In this document: positions 9,170-18,927 of the stretch, in pieces
Position numbering within the stretch: position 1 is the stretch's first letter
How the letters are laid out: every line of letters starts with the position of its first letter
Assembly (NCBI RefSeq): GCF_021044825.1
Contig: NZ_JAJNOC010000009.1
Span: forward strand, 1-64,000
Length of the DNA: 64,000 nucleotides
From: Massilia phyllostachyos
Lineage (GTDB): Bacteria; Pseudomonadota; Gammaproteobacteria; Burkholderiales; Burkholderiaceae_D
Reading direction: 5' to 3'
Made by a program: the position numbers and the translations under genes
Notes under the pieces: model-generated
Database searches by the model: none
What the model saw: only the letters and a program-made list of their open reading frames with translations
What the model was told of the DNA's origin: nothing

Positions 9170-10531
9170 TTAATGCCCATGCACCGCACGCCATGCCGCG
9201 TACTCCGAGGGCCGCAAGCCATAGCGCGCCAGCACGCCCTCATGCATCCGACGAAGCTCCTCGACGATCAGTGCCTGCACCTCCGTTTGCTGCGGCTCCG
9301 GAATGTGTTCCAGAACGGCCGACCGTATGCTCGATAGCGGATCCTGTGCCGGTTGCAGGATCACTTCGCGCAGGGTCTGCTTGATGAAGTCACGCCAGGC
9401 CAGCCGAAGGGGATCGGGTTCCGCCAGGTCCTGCTTGATCGCCAGGTATTCTTGCGTCGACCTTTCATACGCCCACACATACAGGTCGCGCAGGAGCTCG
9501 ACGCGCGTCATTTCGTAGACCCCAAGCGTGGCGCGGCTGTAGGCCTGCGTCGGCACGTCCAGGAAAGTCAGTGGGCATAGGTTGGCGCGGACTAAGGGCA
9601 GATTCGCAGCCAGCCGGGAAGTACGCTTGTTGACGTCGGCAAACGGCTGCAAATAGGGCAGGTGCACCATCATGAAGAAGGATTGCTCGAACGGGTCGAG
9701 GATCTGCCCGGCTTTATCGAGCAAGGTGTTCAGTTCTTCCTCGATCTGTTGGGGAGTCGACAGGGGGCGATACACGCTTTTCCAGATATCGACGCCGTGT
9801 TGGCGGATCCGGCCTTCGTCTGCCGGATTGGGCAAGAGATTCTCTGCCAATGCGCTGTGCAGATTCATCACAAAGTAGCGGTTGAATTCCGCACTCGCGG
9901 CATTATCGACCAGGAGTTCGATTGCCGTTTTGTGATTCAGGATCATCTGGGTTTCGATGGCCGCCTTGCCGCGTGCGGCCTTGCCATGTTCGATCAGCTC
10001 ACGCGTGTCGAGCCGCGAATAGGTATTGCCTTCGAGGTGACTGGACGCCCACGAGAGATCGATCAGCAAGCGGTTGATGATCGCGCGGCTGTAGGTGCCT
10101 GCGGGTGCAGCGATTTCCTCGGTCCTGCCCATCCGGTGCAATTGTCGGCGTAACGATGCAGACAGATACCAGGTTTCGTTCGGGCGGTAGGCCTCGAGGA
10201 AATCCGGCTGATAGCCTACCGGCCTGCGTGCTTCGGGAGCTTGGTCGATGTAGGCAAGAATGTCCTGGCTGTCTGCAGACAAGGGGATGAAGGCAGGAAA
10301 TCTATCTTCGTCGGCAAGCTGCTCGGTGGCGCGAACCGAAGGCTCGATGGCAAGATACCGCCGGGCTCGGGCGTTGCCGCGTGCGCAGATTTTTCCTGTG
10401 TCCAGTAGTGCCGCGATCAGGCGCTGGGCAGTTCGCCGGGTAAGAACCGGATGTGCCACGAGAAGTTCGGACAGCGATATTCCCTCGGCAGAGGCTCGAA
10501 TACTGTTCAGCAAGTCAGTCGTTGGGGACAT
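9170..10531 (-). CDS. Fic domain protein with N-terminal winged-helix-like domain and altered active site
   Basis: Fic proteins usually transfer AMP or other phosphate-containing groups to target proteins. This one has 453 residues. Residues 15-60 (GISLSELLVAHPVLTRRTAQ ... TGKICARG) read as a winged helix-turn-helix. An inhibitory-helix motif, S-x-x-x-E-G, lies at 163-168 (SSHLEG), making it a class II Fic protein. The Fic motif at about 295-306 is QPFADVNKRTSR: the catalytic His of HxFx(D/E)GNxxR is Gln295, and the glycine of the loop is Val. AMP transfer may thus be lost or changed. The ATG lies directly next to an array of TGGCGCGATT boxes, and no ribosome binding site is visible. Confidence 0.87.
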   Translation of the reverse strand: MSPTTDLLNSIRASAEGISLSELLVAHPVLTRRTAQRLIAALLDTGKICARGNARARRYLAIEPSVRATEQLADEDRFPAFIPLSADSQDILAYIDQAPEARRPVGYQPDFLEAYRPNETWYLSASLRRQLHRMGRTEEIAAPAGTYSRAIINRLLIDLSWASSHLEGNTYSRLDTRELIEHGKAARGKAAIETQMILNHKTAIELLVDNAASAEFNRYFVMNLHSALAENLLPNPADEGRIRQHGVDIWKSVYRPLSTPQQIEEELNTLLDKAGQILDPFEQSFFMMVHLPYLQPFADVNKRTSRLAANLPLVRANLCPLTFLDVPTQAYSRATLGVYEMTRVELLRDLYVWAYERSTQEYLAIKQDLAEPDPLRLAWRDFIKQTLREVILQPAQDPLSSIRSAVLEHIPEPQQTEVQALIVEELRRMHEGVLARYGLRPSEYAAWRAVHGH

Positions 10532-10537
10532 GGATTG

Positions 10538-10658
10538 TGGCGCGATACGGTACGATGATGGCGCGATTATGGCGCAGCTTTGGCGCGACTGGCGCGATTT
10601 CTGCGAATATTTGGCGCGATTCTGGCGCGATTAGAGCGGAGAGGACAGAATCGCGCCA
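10538..10658 (-). promoter_or_regulatory. Array of TGGCGCGATT boxes upstream of the Fic gene
   Basis: Seven direct copies of TGGCGCGA(T/C) begin at 10538, 10559, 10570, 10581, 10590, 10612 and 10623, and one inverted copy (AATCGCGCCA) lies at 10649-10658. The copy starting at 10570 is imperfect (TGGCGCAG). Start-to-start distances are 21, 11, 11, 9, 22 and 11 bases, which is one or two turns of DNA, so most boxes face the same side of the helix. The position immediately before the Fic start codon suggests an operator, possibly for the winged-helix domain of the Fic protein itself. Confidence 0.7.
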
Positions 10659-10715
10659 TCCTGAGGCAGTTGCCAGTGAAATAGGCCTCAGACATCCCTG
10701 ATAAACGCCAGAAAT

Positions 10716-10747
10716 AAAAAAAGCCGCTGACGAATCAGCGGCTTTTT
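10716..10747 (-). terminator. Intrinsic terminator after tmRNA
   Basis: A perfect 9-bp stem (AGCCGCTGA / TCAGCGGCT) with a CGAA loop is flanked by A on the left and T on the right, so it can work on both strands. On the minus strand it lies just past the 3' end of ssrA. Confidence 0.85.
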
Positions 10748-10756
10748 GGAAGAGGT

Positions 10757-11115
10757 TGGTGGAGGCGGCGGGAATCGAACCCGCGTCCGCAAGCACTCTA
10801 CAGACAGTTCTACATACTTAGCACTATCAATTGATTTAACCTGGACAACGGGGATGTGCACCCTTTGGACAAGCGAGTCACCTATTATTTAGCAGTCGAC
10901 CAAGTGACCCGGCCTACTGCGAGCCCCTGTAAATGAGTCCACGAACCTTGCGGCACACCCCAGGGGCGAGGTGTTGTGGACCTAGCAGCGATTAAGCTGC
11001 GAGTGCGTACGAGTTATCGTTTGCAGTTATTGATTTCTGGATGTATTTACGAGGTAACCAGTCCTCGGTATGCCCTGCGCTGCTTTGCAACCCACGTCGA
11101 AACCAGGTCGCCCCC
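10757..11115 (-). ncRNA. ssrA: tmRNA (transfer-messenger RNA)
   Basis: Rescues stalled ribosomes by acting first as alanyl-tRNA and then as a short message. The 5' end GGGGGCGACCTGG at 11115 pairs over seven positions with the 3' end CGCCTCC-A-CCA at 10757; the T-arm GGTTCGATTCC precedes the acceptor. The resume codon GCA opens the tag reading frame at 11024-10992, which encodes ANDNSYALAA then TAA. The AND...ALAA pattern is typical of betaproteobacteria. Length is 359 bases. The strand is opposite to the methyltransferase gene that follows. Confidence 0.97.
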
Positions 11116-11281
11116 AACGAAAGAAGCTTCATTGTACTCCAATTTGCCCCCATGTGCAGTCGGCGTACTGAAACCGGAAGCGGTGTCAAGCGGTCAAAGA
11201 ATAGTCGCACAAGCTGTGAAAACTGCAATATCATGGCCCGGCTGTACGGTCTGCTTCACAATTTTCGACAAGGGAATGGGC

Positions 11282-12139
11282 ATGGTCTGTATCGTTTGTG
11301 GAAACACCAAGATGGCCGGGCTCGCCGCATGGCACGCAACCTGCCCGGCCTGCCATTACGAGAGCGCGGACCTGTCCGTCGCCATCAACCACCACACCGG
11401 CCCCGAGGTCAACGAGGCCGAACGCGAAGCCGGCCTGAAGGCGCTGCGGCTCGAGAACTTCCGCGCCATCGTCCAGTTCGCCAAGCGGCAGGTGCGGCCC
11501 GGCGGGCGCAGCCTGCTCGACGTGGGCAGCGCCCATGGCTGGTTCCTGGAAACCGCGCGCGACGATTTCGACGTGCTCGGCGTCGAGCCCGATGCCGTGG
11601 TCGGTTCGCGCGCCGCCGCGCGCGGGCTGCCGGTGCGGGCCGGTTTCTTCCCCGACGTGCTGCGCGACGACGAGCGCTTCGACGTCATCGTCTTCAACGA
11701 CGTCATCGAACACATCCCGGACATCCGCAGCGCGCTCGACGATTGCCGCCAGCGTCTCAACGACGAGGGCATCCTGATCCTCAACCTGCCCAGCAGCCGC
11801 GGTTTCTTCTACCGCCTGTCGAAGGTGATCGCCCGCTTCGGCTGGCGCACGCCTTTCGAGCGCCTGTGGCAGAAAGACCTGCCGTCGCCGCACGTGCATT
11901 ACTTCAGTCCGGACAACCTGTCCAGGCTGGTGGCCGGGCGCGGCTTCGAATTGGTCGACAGCGCCGAGCTGCCGGCCCTGCGCGCCAAGGGCCTGCGCGA
12001 GCGCCTCAGCTGCGCCGGCAATGTGCCGCCGCTGTCGCTGTGGGTGCAGTACATCGCGATCATGTGCGCGATCCCCGTGCTGAAGATCTTCCCGAGCGAC
12101 ATCATCGTCTGCATCTTCCGAAAAAAAACCGCAGGCTGA
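11282..12139 (+). CDS. Zinc-ribbon class I SAM-dependent methyltransferase
   Basis: Predicted methyltransferase of 285 residues. The first 30 residues hold two CxxC pairs (CIVC and CPAC), a zinc-ribbon. The SAM-binding motif I is LLDVGSAHGWFL, and FDVIVFNDVIEHI is the post-motif region typical of Methyltransf_11/23 proteins. A hydrophobic stretch near the C-terminus (LWVQYIAIMCAIPVLKIF) may contact the membrane. The start at 11282 is chosen because AAGGGA lies 6 bases before it; the open frame extends left to 10976 but that part is antisense tmRNA. The substrate is unknown; similar proteins act on cell-surface glycans or lipids. The stop codon lies in the loop of the terminator hairpin. Confidence 0.82.
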   Translation: MVCIVCGNTKMAGLAAWHATCPACHYESADLSVAINHHTGPEVNEAEREAGLKALRLENFRAIVQFAKRQVRPGGRSLLDVGSAHGWFLETARDDFDVLGVEPDAVVGSRAAARGLPVRAGFFPDVLRDDERFDVIVFNDVIEHIPDIRSALDDCRQRLNDEGILILNLPSSRGFFYRLSKVIARFGWRTPFERLWQKDLPSPHVHYFSPDNLSRLVAGRGFELVDSAELPALRAKGLRERLSCAGNVPPLSLWVQYIAIMCAIPVLKIFPSDIIVCIFRKKTAG

Positions 12140-12155
12140 CGGCGCCTGCGGTTTT
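12127..12155. terminator. Bidirectional intrinsic terminator between convergent genes
   Basis: A perfect 10-bp stem (AACCGCAGGC / GCCTGCGGTT) with a 7-base loop is bordered by A8 on the left and T4 on the right. The last codons and the stop of the methyltransferase gene are inside it. It can also end the minus-strand glycine-zipper transcript. Confidence 0.85.
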
Positions 12156-12172
12156 GTAAGGGAGAAAAGTGC

Positions 12173-12814
12173 TTAGCGGTTGCGATTGGCGATCTCGTTG
12201 CCGAGCATGCCGCCGCCGATGATGCCGGCGACCGTCGCCAGCTTCTTGCCGTTGCCGCCGCCGATCTGGTTGCCGATCAGGCCGCCGATCACGGCGCCGG
12301 TGCCGATGCCGACATAGTTCGGCTGGGCCTGAGCAGGGGCCGGTTGCGGGTAGTAGCGCGGCTCGGCCGGCTTGGCGTGCACCACGCGGGTCTTCTCGAC
12401 CACTTTCACGACCGGTTTCTCACGGATGATTTCCTTGACCACCACCGGGGCCGGCTGCGGCGCCGGCTGGGCGTAGGCGACCGGCTGGGCAGCGGCCGGC
12501 AGCGCACCGGCGGCCAGCTGGGACGCCAGCTGCGGCGTCACCGGCGTGGCGGCCAGCGCGGCGGGCGCGACCGGAGCGGCGCCCTGCACGGCGGCTGCCG
12601 GCACCATCACGACCTGGCCTTGCGCATTCGTCATCGGCACCATGCCGGCGTACTGCGCGGCAGCGAGGGCGGCCTGGGATTCCGGAGCGCTCTTCGAGCT
12701 CGGCAGCAGGCCGGTGATGGCGGCGGCGCCGGTCAGGCTGACGATGACGACCGACGCGGCGGCTGCGGCCATCAGTGGGTGGATGCGGGTGGTGGTGCGT
12801 GCGGTGGTTTCCAT
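12173..12814 (-). CDS. Glycine-zipper 2TM domain protein
   Basis: Envelope protein of 213 residues. An N-terminal hydrophobic segment at about 14-36 (MAAAAASVVIVSLTGAAAI) looks like a membrane anchor. It is followed by a long Ala/Pro/Val-rich region, a basic stretch (VVKEIIREKPVVKVVEK) and a C-terminal glycine zipper, GTGAVIGGLIGNQIGGGNGK and GIIGGGMLGNEIANR, as in Rick_17kDa/SlyB-like outer-membrane proteins. Such domains insert in or brace membranes. No lipobox is visible, unlike many relatives. The exact role is unknown. Confidence 0.8.
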   Translation of the reverse strand: METTARTTTRIHPLMAAAAASVVIVSLTGAAAITGLLPSSKSAPESQAALAAAQYAGMVPMTNAQGQVVMVPAAAVQGAAPVAPAALAATPVTPQLASQLAAGALPAAAQPVAYAQPAPQPAPVVVKEIIREKPVVKVVEKTRVVHAKPAEPRYYPQPAPAQAQPNYVGIGTGAVIGGLIGNQIGGGNGKKLATVAGIIGGGMLGNEIANRNR

Positions 12815-12924
12815 GTTCTGCTCCGTAGGACGTTGGGTTGTCGTATGGGAGTAGATTAATGGCGAGCCCGGCGCAAGCCTAGACTCAAGGCTGTATCAGT
12901 CGTAATGAGATGTAAGCACGCGCC

Positions 12925-13632
12925 TCACGCCGCGCGTTCGGCCTCGCGCGCCGCGTCCACCACGCTGCGCAGGGTCTGCAGCAGGTCGGTCGGGGTGTCG
13001 AGCAGGTAGTCGGCGCCCCAGGTCGACGGTTCGATCGCGCCGCAGTAGCCCCAGTTGCAGGCGACGGTGACCATGCCCGCAGCCACGCCGGCTTCCACGT
13101 CGCGCTTGTCGTCGCCCACGTACCAGCAGTGGGTCGGATCGACGCCGAGGCGGCGCGCGCCTTCGAGCAGCGGGGCAGGGTGGGGTTTCGAATGCGGCGT
13201 GGTGTCGCCCGAGACGATGCAGCCGGCGTGCGACAGGCCGATCTGCGGAATCAAAGGGTCGGTGAAGCGCGCCGGCTTGTTGGTGACGATGCCCCAGGCC
13301 ATGCCGGCCTCTTCGATGCCGAGCAGGAGTTCGGCCACGCCGCCGAACAGCGAGCTGTGCACGGCCATGGTTTCCTGGTAGCGGTCGAACCACTGCAGGC
13401 GCAATTCCTCGTAACCGTCGTCGCCCGGCCCCAGGCCGAAGGCGGCGCCGATCATGCCGCGCGCGCCGGCGGAGGCGGTAGGGCGCAGCACCGAATACGG
13501 GGTCGGCGGCAAGCCGCGTTCGGTGCGCAGCCAGTTGACGGCGGCGGCCAGGTCGGGCGCGGTGTCGGCCAGCGTGCCATCGAGGTCGAACAGGATGGCA
13601 CGCGGTGCCGGCAGGACGGTCGGGAGGGTCAT
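12925..13632 (-). CDS. gph: Phosphoglycolate phosphatase, HAD family
   Basis: Removes phosphate from 2-phosphoglycolate, a product of DNA 3'-end repair and of oxygenase side reactions. The 235-residue HAD protein has motif I DLDGTLADT with the nucleophile and acid/base aspartates, motif II around GIVTNK, the conserved Lys in HSKPHPAPL, and motif IV YVGDDKRD. It follows ubiG by 22 bases on the minus strand, the arrangement seen in many betaproteobacteria, so the two form an operon. Related HAD phosphatases could have a different sugar-phosphate substrate, but the context supports Gph. Confidence 0.92.
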   Translation of the reverse strand: MTLPTVLPAPRAILFDLDGTLADTAPDLAAAVNWLRTERGLPPTPYSVLRPTASAGARGMIGAAFGLGPGDDGYEELRLQWFDRYQETMAVHSSLFGGVAELLLGIEEAGMAWGIVTNKPARFTDPLIPQIGLSHAGCIVSGDTTPHSKPHPAPLLEGARRLGVDPTHCWYVGDDKRDVEAGVAAGMVTVACNWGYCGAIEPSTWGADYLLDTPTDLLQTLRSVVDAAREAERAA

Positions 13633-13654
13633 GGAGAAAGGTTCGAGCGGTACG

Positions 13655-14362
13655 TTAGAGCGGTTTGGTGCACGCCACCATGTAGTTCACATCGGTGTCG
13701 TTGTTGAGCGAGTAGATCTTGGTCAACGGATTGTAGGTCAGGCCTTTCAGGCCGTCGACCTGCAGGCCCGCCAGGCGCGCGAACTGCGCCAGTTCGGCCG
13801 GCGTGATGAACTTGGCGTAGTCGTGGGTCCCGCGCGGCAGCATGCGCAGGATGTACTCGGCGCCGATGACGGCGAACAGATAGGACTTCGGATTGCGGTT
13901 CAGGGTCGAGAAGAACACGTGGCCGCCCGGTTTCACCAGGGTGGCCGCGGCCTGCACGATCGCGGCCGGGTCCGGCACGTGCTCGAGCATTTCCATGCAG
14001 GTGACCACGTCGAACTGGCCCGGCTCGGCCGCCGCCATCTCTTCGGCCGCGATGTGCTTGTAGCGCACCTCAACGCCCGATTCCAGGCTGTGCAGGTCGG
14101 CCACCTTCAGGGCCTTCTTCGACAGGTCGATGCCGGTCACCTTGGCGCCCTTGCGCGCCATCGCCTCCGACAGCACGCCGCCGCCGCAGCCGATGTCGAT
14201 CACGTTCTTGCCCAGCAGCGGGGCGCGCGCGTTGATCCACTCCAGGCGCAGCGGATTGATTTCGTGCAGCGGACGGAATTCGGACGTCGGGTCCCACCAG
14301 CGGTGGGCCAGTTCGCTGAATTTCTGGATTTCTAGGGGGTCTGCGTTGGTCGTCGTAGTCAT
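13655..14362 (-). CDS. ubiG: Ubiquinone biosynthesis O-methyltransferase
   Basis: Catalyses both O-methylation steps of ubiquinone biosynthesis. The 235-residue protein has the UbiG opening FSELAHRWWDPTSEFRPLHE, SAM motif I VIDIGCGGGVLSEAMA, and YILRMLPRGTHDY and NDTDVNYMVACTKP near the end. The start at 14362 (MTTTTNADPLEI) is preferred because upstream in-frame codons form low-quality sequence over a repeat-containing spacer. It is the first gene of the ubiG-gph operon. Confidence 0.96.
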   Translation of the reverse strand: MTTTTNADPLEIQKFSELAHRWWDPTSEFRPLHEINPLRLEWINARAPLLGKNVIDIGCGGGVLSEAMARKGAKVTGIDLSKKALKVADLHSLESGVEVRYKHIAAEEMAAAEPGQFDVVTCMEMLEHVPDPAAIVQAAATLVKPGGHVFFSTLNRNPKSYLFAVIGAEYILRMLPRGTHDYAKFITPAELAQFARLAGLQVDGLKGLTYNPLTKIYSLNNDTDVNYMVACTKPL

Positions 14363-14435
14363 AGCTTGGATAATACTGGAAATGGGTGGGCTCACGCAGT
14401 GCCGCACGGAAAATATGTATGGGGGTGTGGGAGCC

Positions 14436-14527
14436 AAACCTGGGCACCGGCCTGCGCCGGTGCGACGGTCTCCGCGCTAACAGCAAACTCAACCGTCGTC
14501 GTTCCGGCGAAGGCCGGAACCCAAGTT
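14436..14527. repeat. REP-like inverted repeat pair, copy A
   Basis: Two imperfect hairpin units face each other: 14436-14468 (AACCTGGGCACCGG ... CCGGTGCGACG) and 14498-14527 (GTCGTTCCGGCGAAGGCCGG ... CCAAGTT). The same units recur at 25251, 27628 and 47276. It lies between the ubiG start and the terminator of the ompA-like gene. Confidence 0.8.
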
Positions 14528-14562
14528 GCACGCACGCCGCTGCCGCAACGTCTCGCCACAAA

Positions 14563-14586
14563 CGAAAAACCCCGCCGCAGCGGGGT
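14563..14586 (-). terminator. Intrinsic terminator of the OmpA-like gene
   Basis: The stem ACCCCGC / GCGGGGT with a CGCA loop is followed on the minus strand by T5, about 25 bases past the stop codon of the ompA-like gene. Confidence 0.85.
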
Positions 14587-14610
14587 CTTCCTCAAGCCAT
14601 CCGCAAGGGA

Positions 14611-15330
14611 TTACTTGTTGACGGTACGCGTACCCACGACTTCGATCTCCACGCGGCGGTTCTTCGCGCGGCCTGCCGAGGTCTTGTTGTCGGCTTCCGG
14701 CTGCTTCTCGCCCTTGCCTTCGGTGTAGATGCGGTTTTCTTCCACGCCCTTGCCCTTCAGGTAGGTCTTGACGGCTTCAGCGCGGCGGATCGACAGCTTC
14801 TGGTTGTAGGCATCGGTGCCGATCGAGTCGGTGTGGCCGACGGCGATGATGACTTCCAGGTTCATGTCGCCCAGCTTCGAGGTCAGGTCGTCGAGCGCTG
14901 CCTTGCCGGCCGGTTTCAGGACGGCCTTGTCGAAGTCGAAGAAGGCGTCGGCCGAGTAGGACACTTTTTCGGAGGTCGGAACCGGCGCCGGAGCAGGCGT
15001 CGGGGCCGGGGTTTCGGCGACAGGCGGGGCCGGCGGCGGAGGTGGCGGCGGCGGAGCGACGCACTTGCCGTTTTCCAGTTTCTCAGGTGCGACGCACAGC
15101 GGCGCATCGCAGCCCGGGACCGCGTCGGCCGGGGTCCAGTAGCCGGTGCGCCAGCACAGGCCGAAAGGATTGCGGGCAATCACGCCGCGGCTGTCCTGCA
15201 CATAGGCGCTGTACGGGGTACGGGCCTGGATGTCGGTGGTCAGCGGTGCATACGGCGCATCGCTCTGGGCAAACGCATTGCCTGCGAACGCGGCCGAGGC
15301 TGCGAGCATGAGGGTTACCAGTTTATTCAT
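14611..15330 (-). CDS. OmpA-family outer-membrane protein
   Basis: Abundant-type envelope protein of 239 residues with a signal peptide ending NAFAQ. The N-terminal region is short and holds four cysteines (LCWRTGYW, GCDAPLC, KCVAPP); a Pro-rich hinge with a run of eight prolines follows. The C-terminal OmpA domain at about 130-230 has FFDFDKAVLKPAG, VGHTDSIGTDAYN and AKNRRVEIEVVG, which bind peptidoglycan. There is no eight-stranded barrel, so it is a periplasmic tether of the type seen beside gyrA in Oxalobacteraceae. The strong terminator and long AT-richer upstream region fit a highly expressed single gene. Confidence 0.92.
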   Translation of the reverse strand: MNKLVTLMLAASAAFAGNAFAQSDAPYAPLTTDIQARTPYSAYVQDSRGVIARNPFGLCWRTGYWTPADAVPGCDAPLCVAPEKLENGKCVAPPPPPPPPAPPVAETPAPTPAPAPVPTSEKVSYSADAFFDFDKAVLKPAGKAALDDLTSKLGDMNLEVIIAVGHTDSIGTDAYNQKLSIRRAEAVKTYLKGKGVEENRIYTEGKGEKQPEADNKTSAGRAKNRRVEIEVVGTRTVNK

Positions 15331-15690
15331 GTTCTTTTTTCCTTTCGGGTAAATGCCTTGCGAAACTCAGCTGGGGCGTTATGGTCAAGAGAATAACACG
15401 CCTTGGGAAGGGGCTAGTTTCGCATTATGAAACAAACAATTAATTTCCTGTCCATTTTGCCACATGCACCAAAAACGCACGACTGCACCTAAATCAAACA
15501 CAAGGCATATTTTTTTAACGTTGTTTTGTTGCAACGTTAGGTCAAGCGGACTAGGCCGGCATCGACAATGCTGGAATCGTCCGCACCGAAACGGGGCTCC
15601 GGGCAGGAATTGTGCTGCCACTAACTACCGCATGGTAGAATCATCCGTTGCAGTCAATAACCATTAGCCTGAAAGCAGTCGACCCGCACA
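15331..15690. promoter_or_regulatory. Divergent intergenic region, ompA-like / gyrA
   Basis: This AT-richer spacer separates the divergent ompA-like gene and gyrA. It contains a perfect 8-bp inverted repeat, TAACGTTG (15516-15523) and CAACGTTA (15532-15539), separated by 8 bases and preceded by seven T. There is no gene-like open frame. The dyad could be an operator; it does not have the T-tract order of a terminator on either strand. Confidence 0.5.
15633..15641 (+). promoter_or_regulatory. Extended -10 element of a probable gyrA promoter
   Basis: TGGTAGAAT matches the extended -10 pattern TGnTAnAAT and lies 50 bases before the gyrA ATG. No good -35 box is seen at the usual distance, as expected for extended -10 promoters. 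Similar TGGTA motifs precede dsbA and the deacetylase-like gene. Confidence 0.5.
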
Positions 15691-18306
<2,616 letters not shown>

Positions 18307-18317
18307 GACGCTCCCGA

Positions 18318-18347
18318 CGGGCCGCGCTTGAGCGGCCCGTTTTTTTA
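18318..18347 (+). terminator. Intrinsic terminator of gyrA
   Basis: A perfect 8-bp GC stem (CGGGCCGC / GCGGCCCG) with a 6-base loop is followed by eight T, 12 bases after the gyrA stop. Confidence 0.93.
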
Positions 18348-18363
18348 CCTGATCGACGACATC

Positions 18364-18912
18364 ATGAAAAAATTTGTCCTGACCCTGGCAAGCGCCGCCG
18401 CTTTCGTGGCGGCGCCGGCCTTCGCCCAGACCGCGCCGAGCGCCAATCCGCAAGCCGTCGCCGCCACCAAGGCGATGCTCGATGCGATGGAAATCCGCAA
18501 GAACATGGTCGTCATGTATTCGGACATGCAGAAGTCGCTGCCGGCCATGATGCGCCAGCAGACCGGCGCCATGATCGAGGCCGACACCACGCTGAATGCC
18601 GCGCAGAAGAAGGACGCCATGGCCAAGTTCGAGGCCAAGCTGCCCGGCCTGGCCCAGGCGATCGGCAAGATCTTCAGCGACCCGGCCCTGATCGACGAGA
18701 TGATCGACGAAATGGTGCCGCTGTACGCCAACAACTACACGGTCGACGAGATCAAGCAGCTGACCGCCTTCTACCAGAGCCCGGTCGGCCGCAAGATGAT
18801 GACCCTGATGCCGAAGCTGGCCGGCGAAAGCATGGCGATCGGCCAGCGCATCATGAATCCGCGCATCGGCAAGCTGATGCAGGATGTGATGCAGGAAGTG
18901 CAGAAGCCCTGA
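18364..18912 (+). CDS. DUF2059 domain secreted protein
   Basis: Periplasmic protein of 182 residues; function unknown. A signal peptide (MKKFVLTLASAAAFVAAPAFAQ) is followed by an all-helical domain with the family signature VDEIKQLTAFYQSPVGRKMM near residues 120-145. It begins 17 bases after the gyrA terminator and ends 15 bases before serC, and thus may be the first gene of the serC transcript. The start is taken at the signal peptide, not at an ATG within the terminator region. Confidence 0.88.
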   Translation: MKKFVLTLASAAAFVAAPAFAQTAPSANPQAVAATKAMLDAMEIRKNMVVMYSDMQKSLPAMMRQQTGAMIEADTTLNAAQKKDAMAKFEAKLPGLAQAIGKIFSDPALIDEMIDEMVPLYANNYTVDEIKQLTAFYQSPVGRKMMTLMPKLAGESMAIGQRIMNPRIGKLMQDVMQEVQKP

Positions 18913-18927
18913 GGAAGAAAGGACCGC

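Noticed and set aside
9052..9243. Minus-strand 63-codon frame overlapping the Fic gene end
   Set aside because: It lacks a ribosome binding site and protein-like features, and overlaps the Fic C-terminus in another frame.
10538..10658. TGGCGCGATT repeats as a CRISPR array or plasmid-type iteron origin
   Set aside because: Units are only 10 bases, with spacers of 0-12 bases and no unique spacers; no replication gene or DnaA-type box cluster is nearby.
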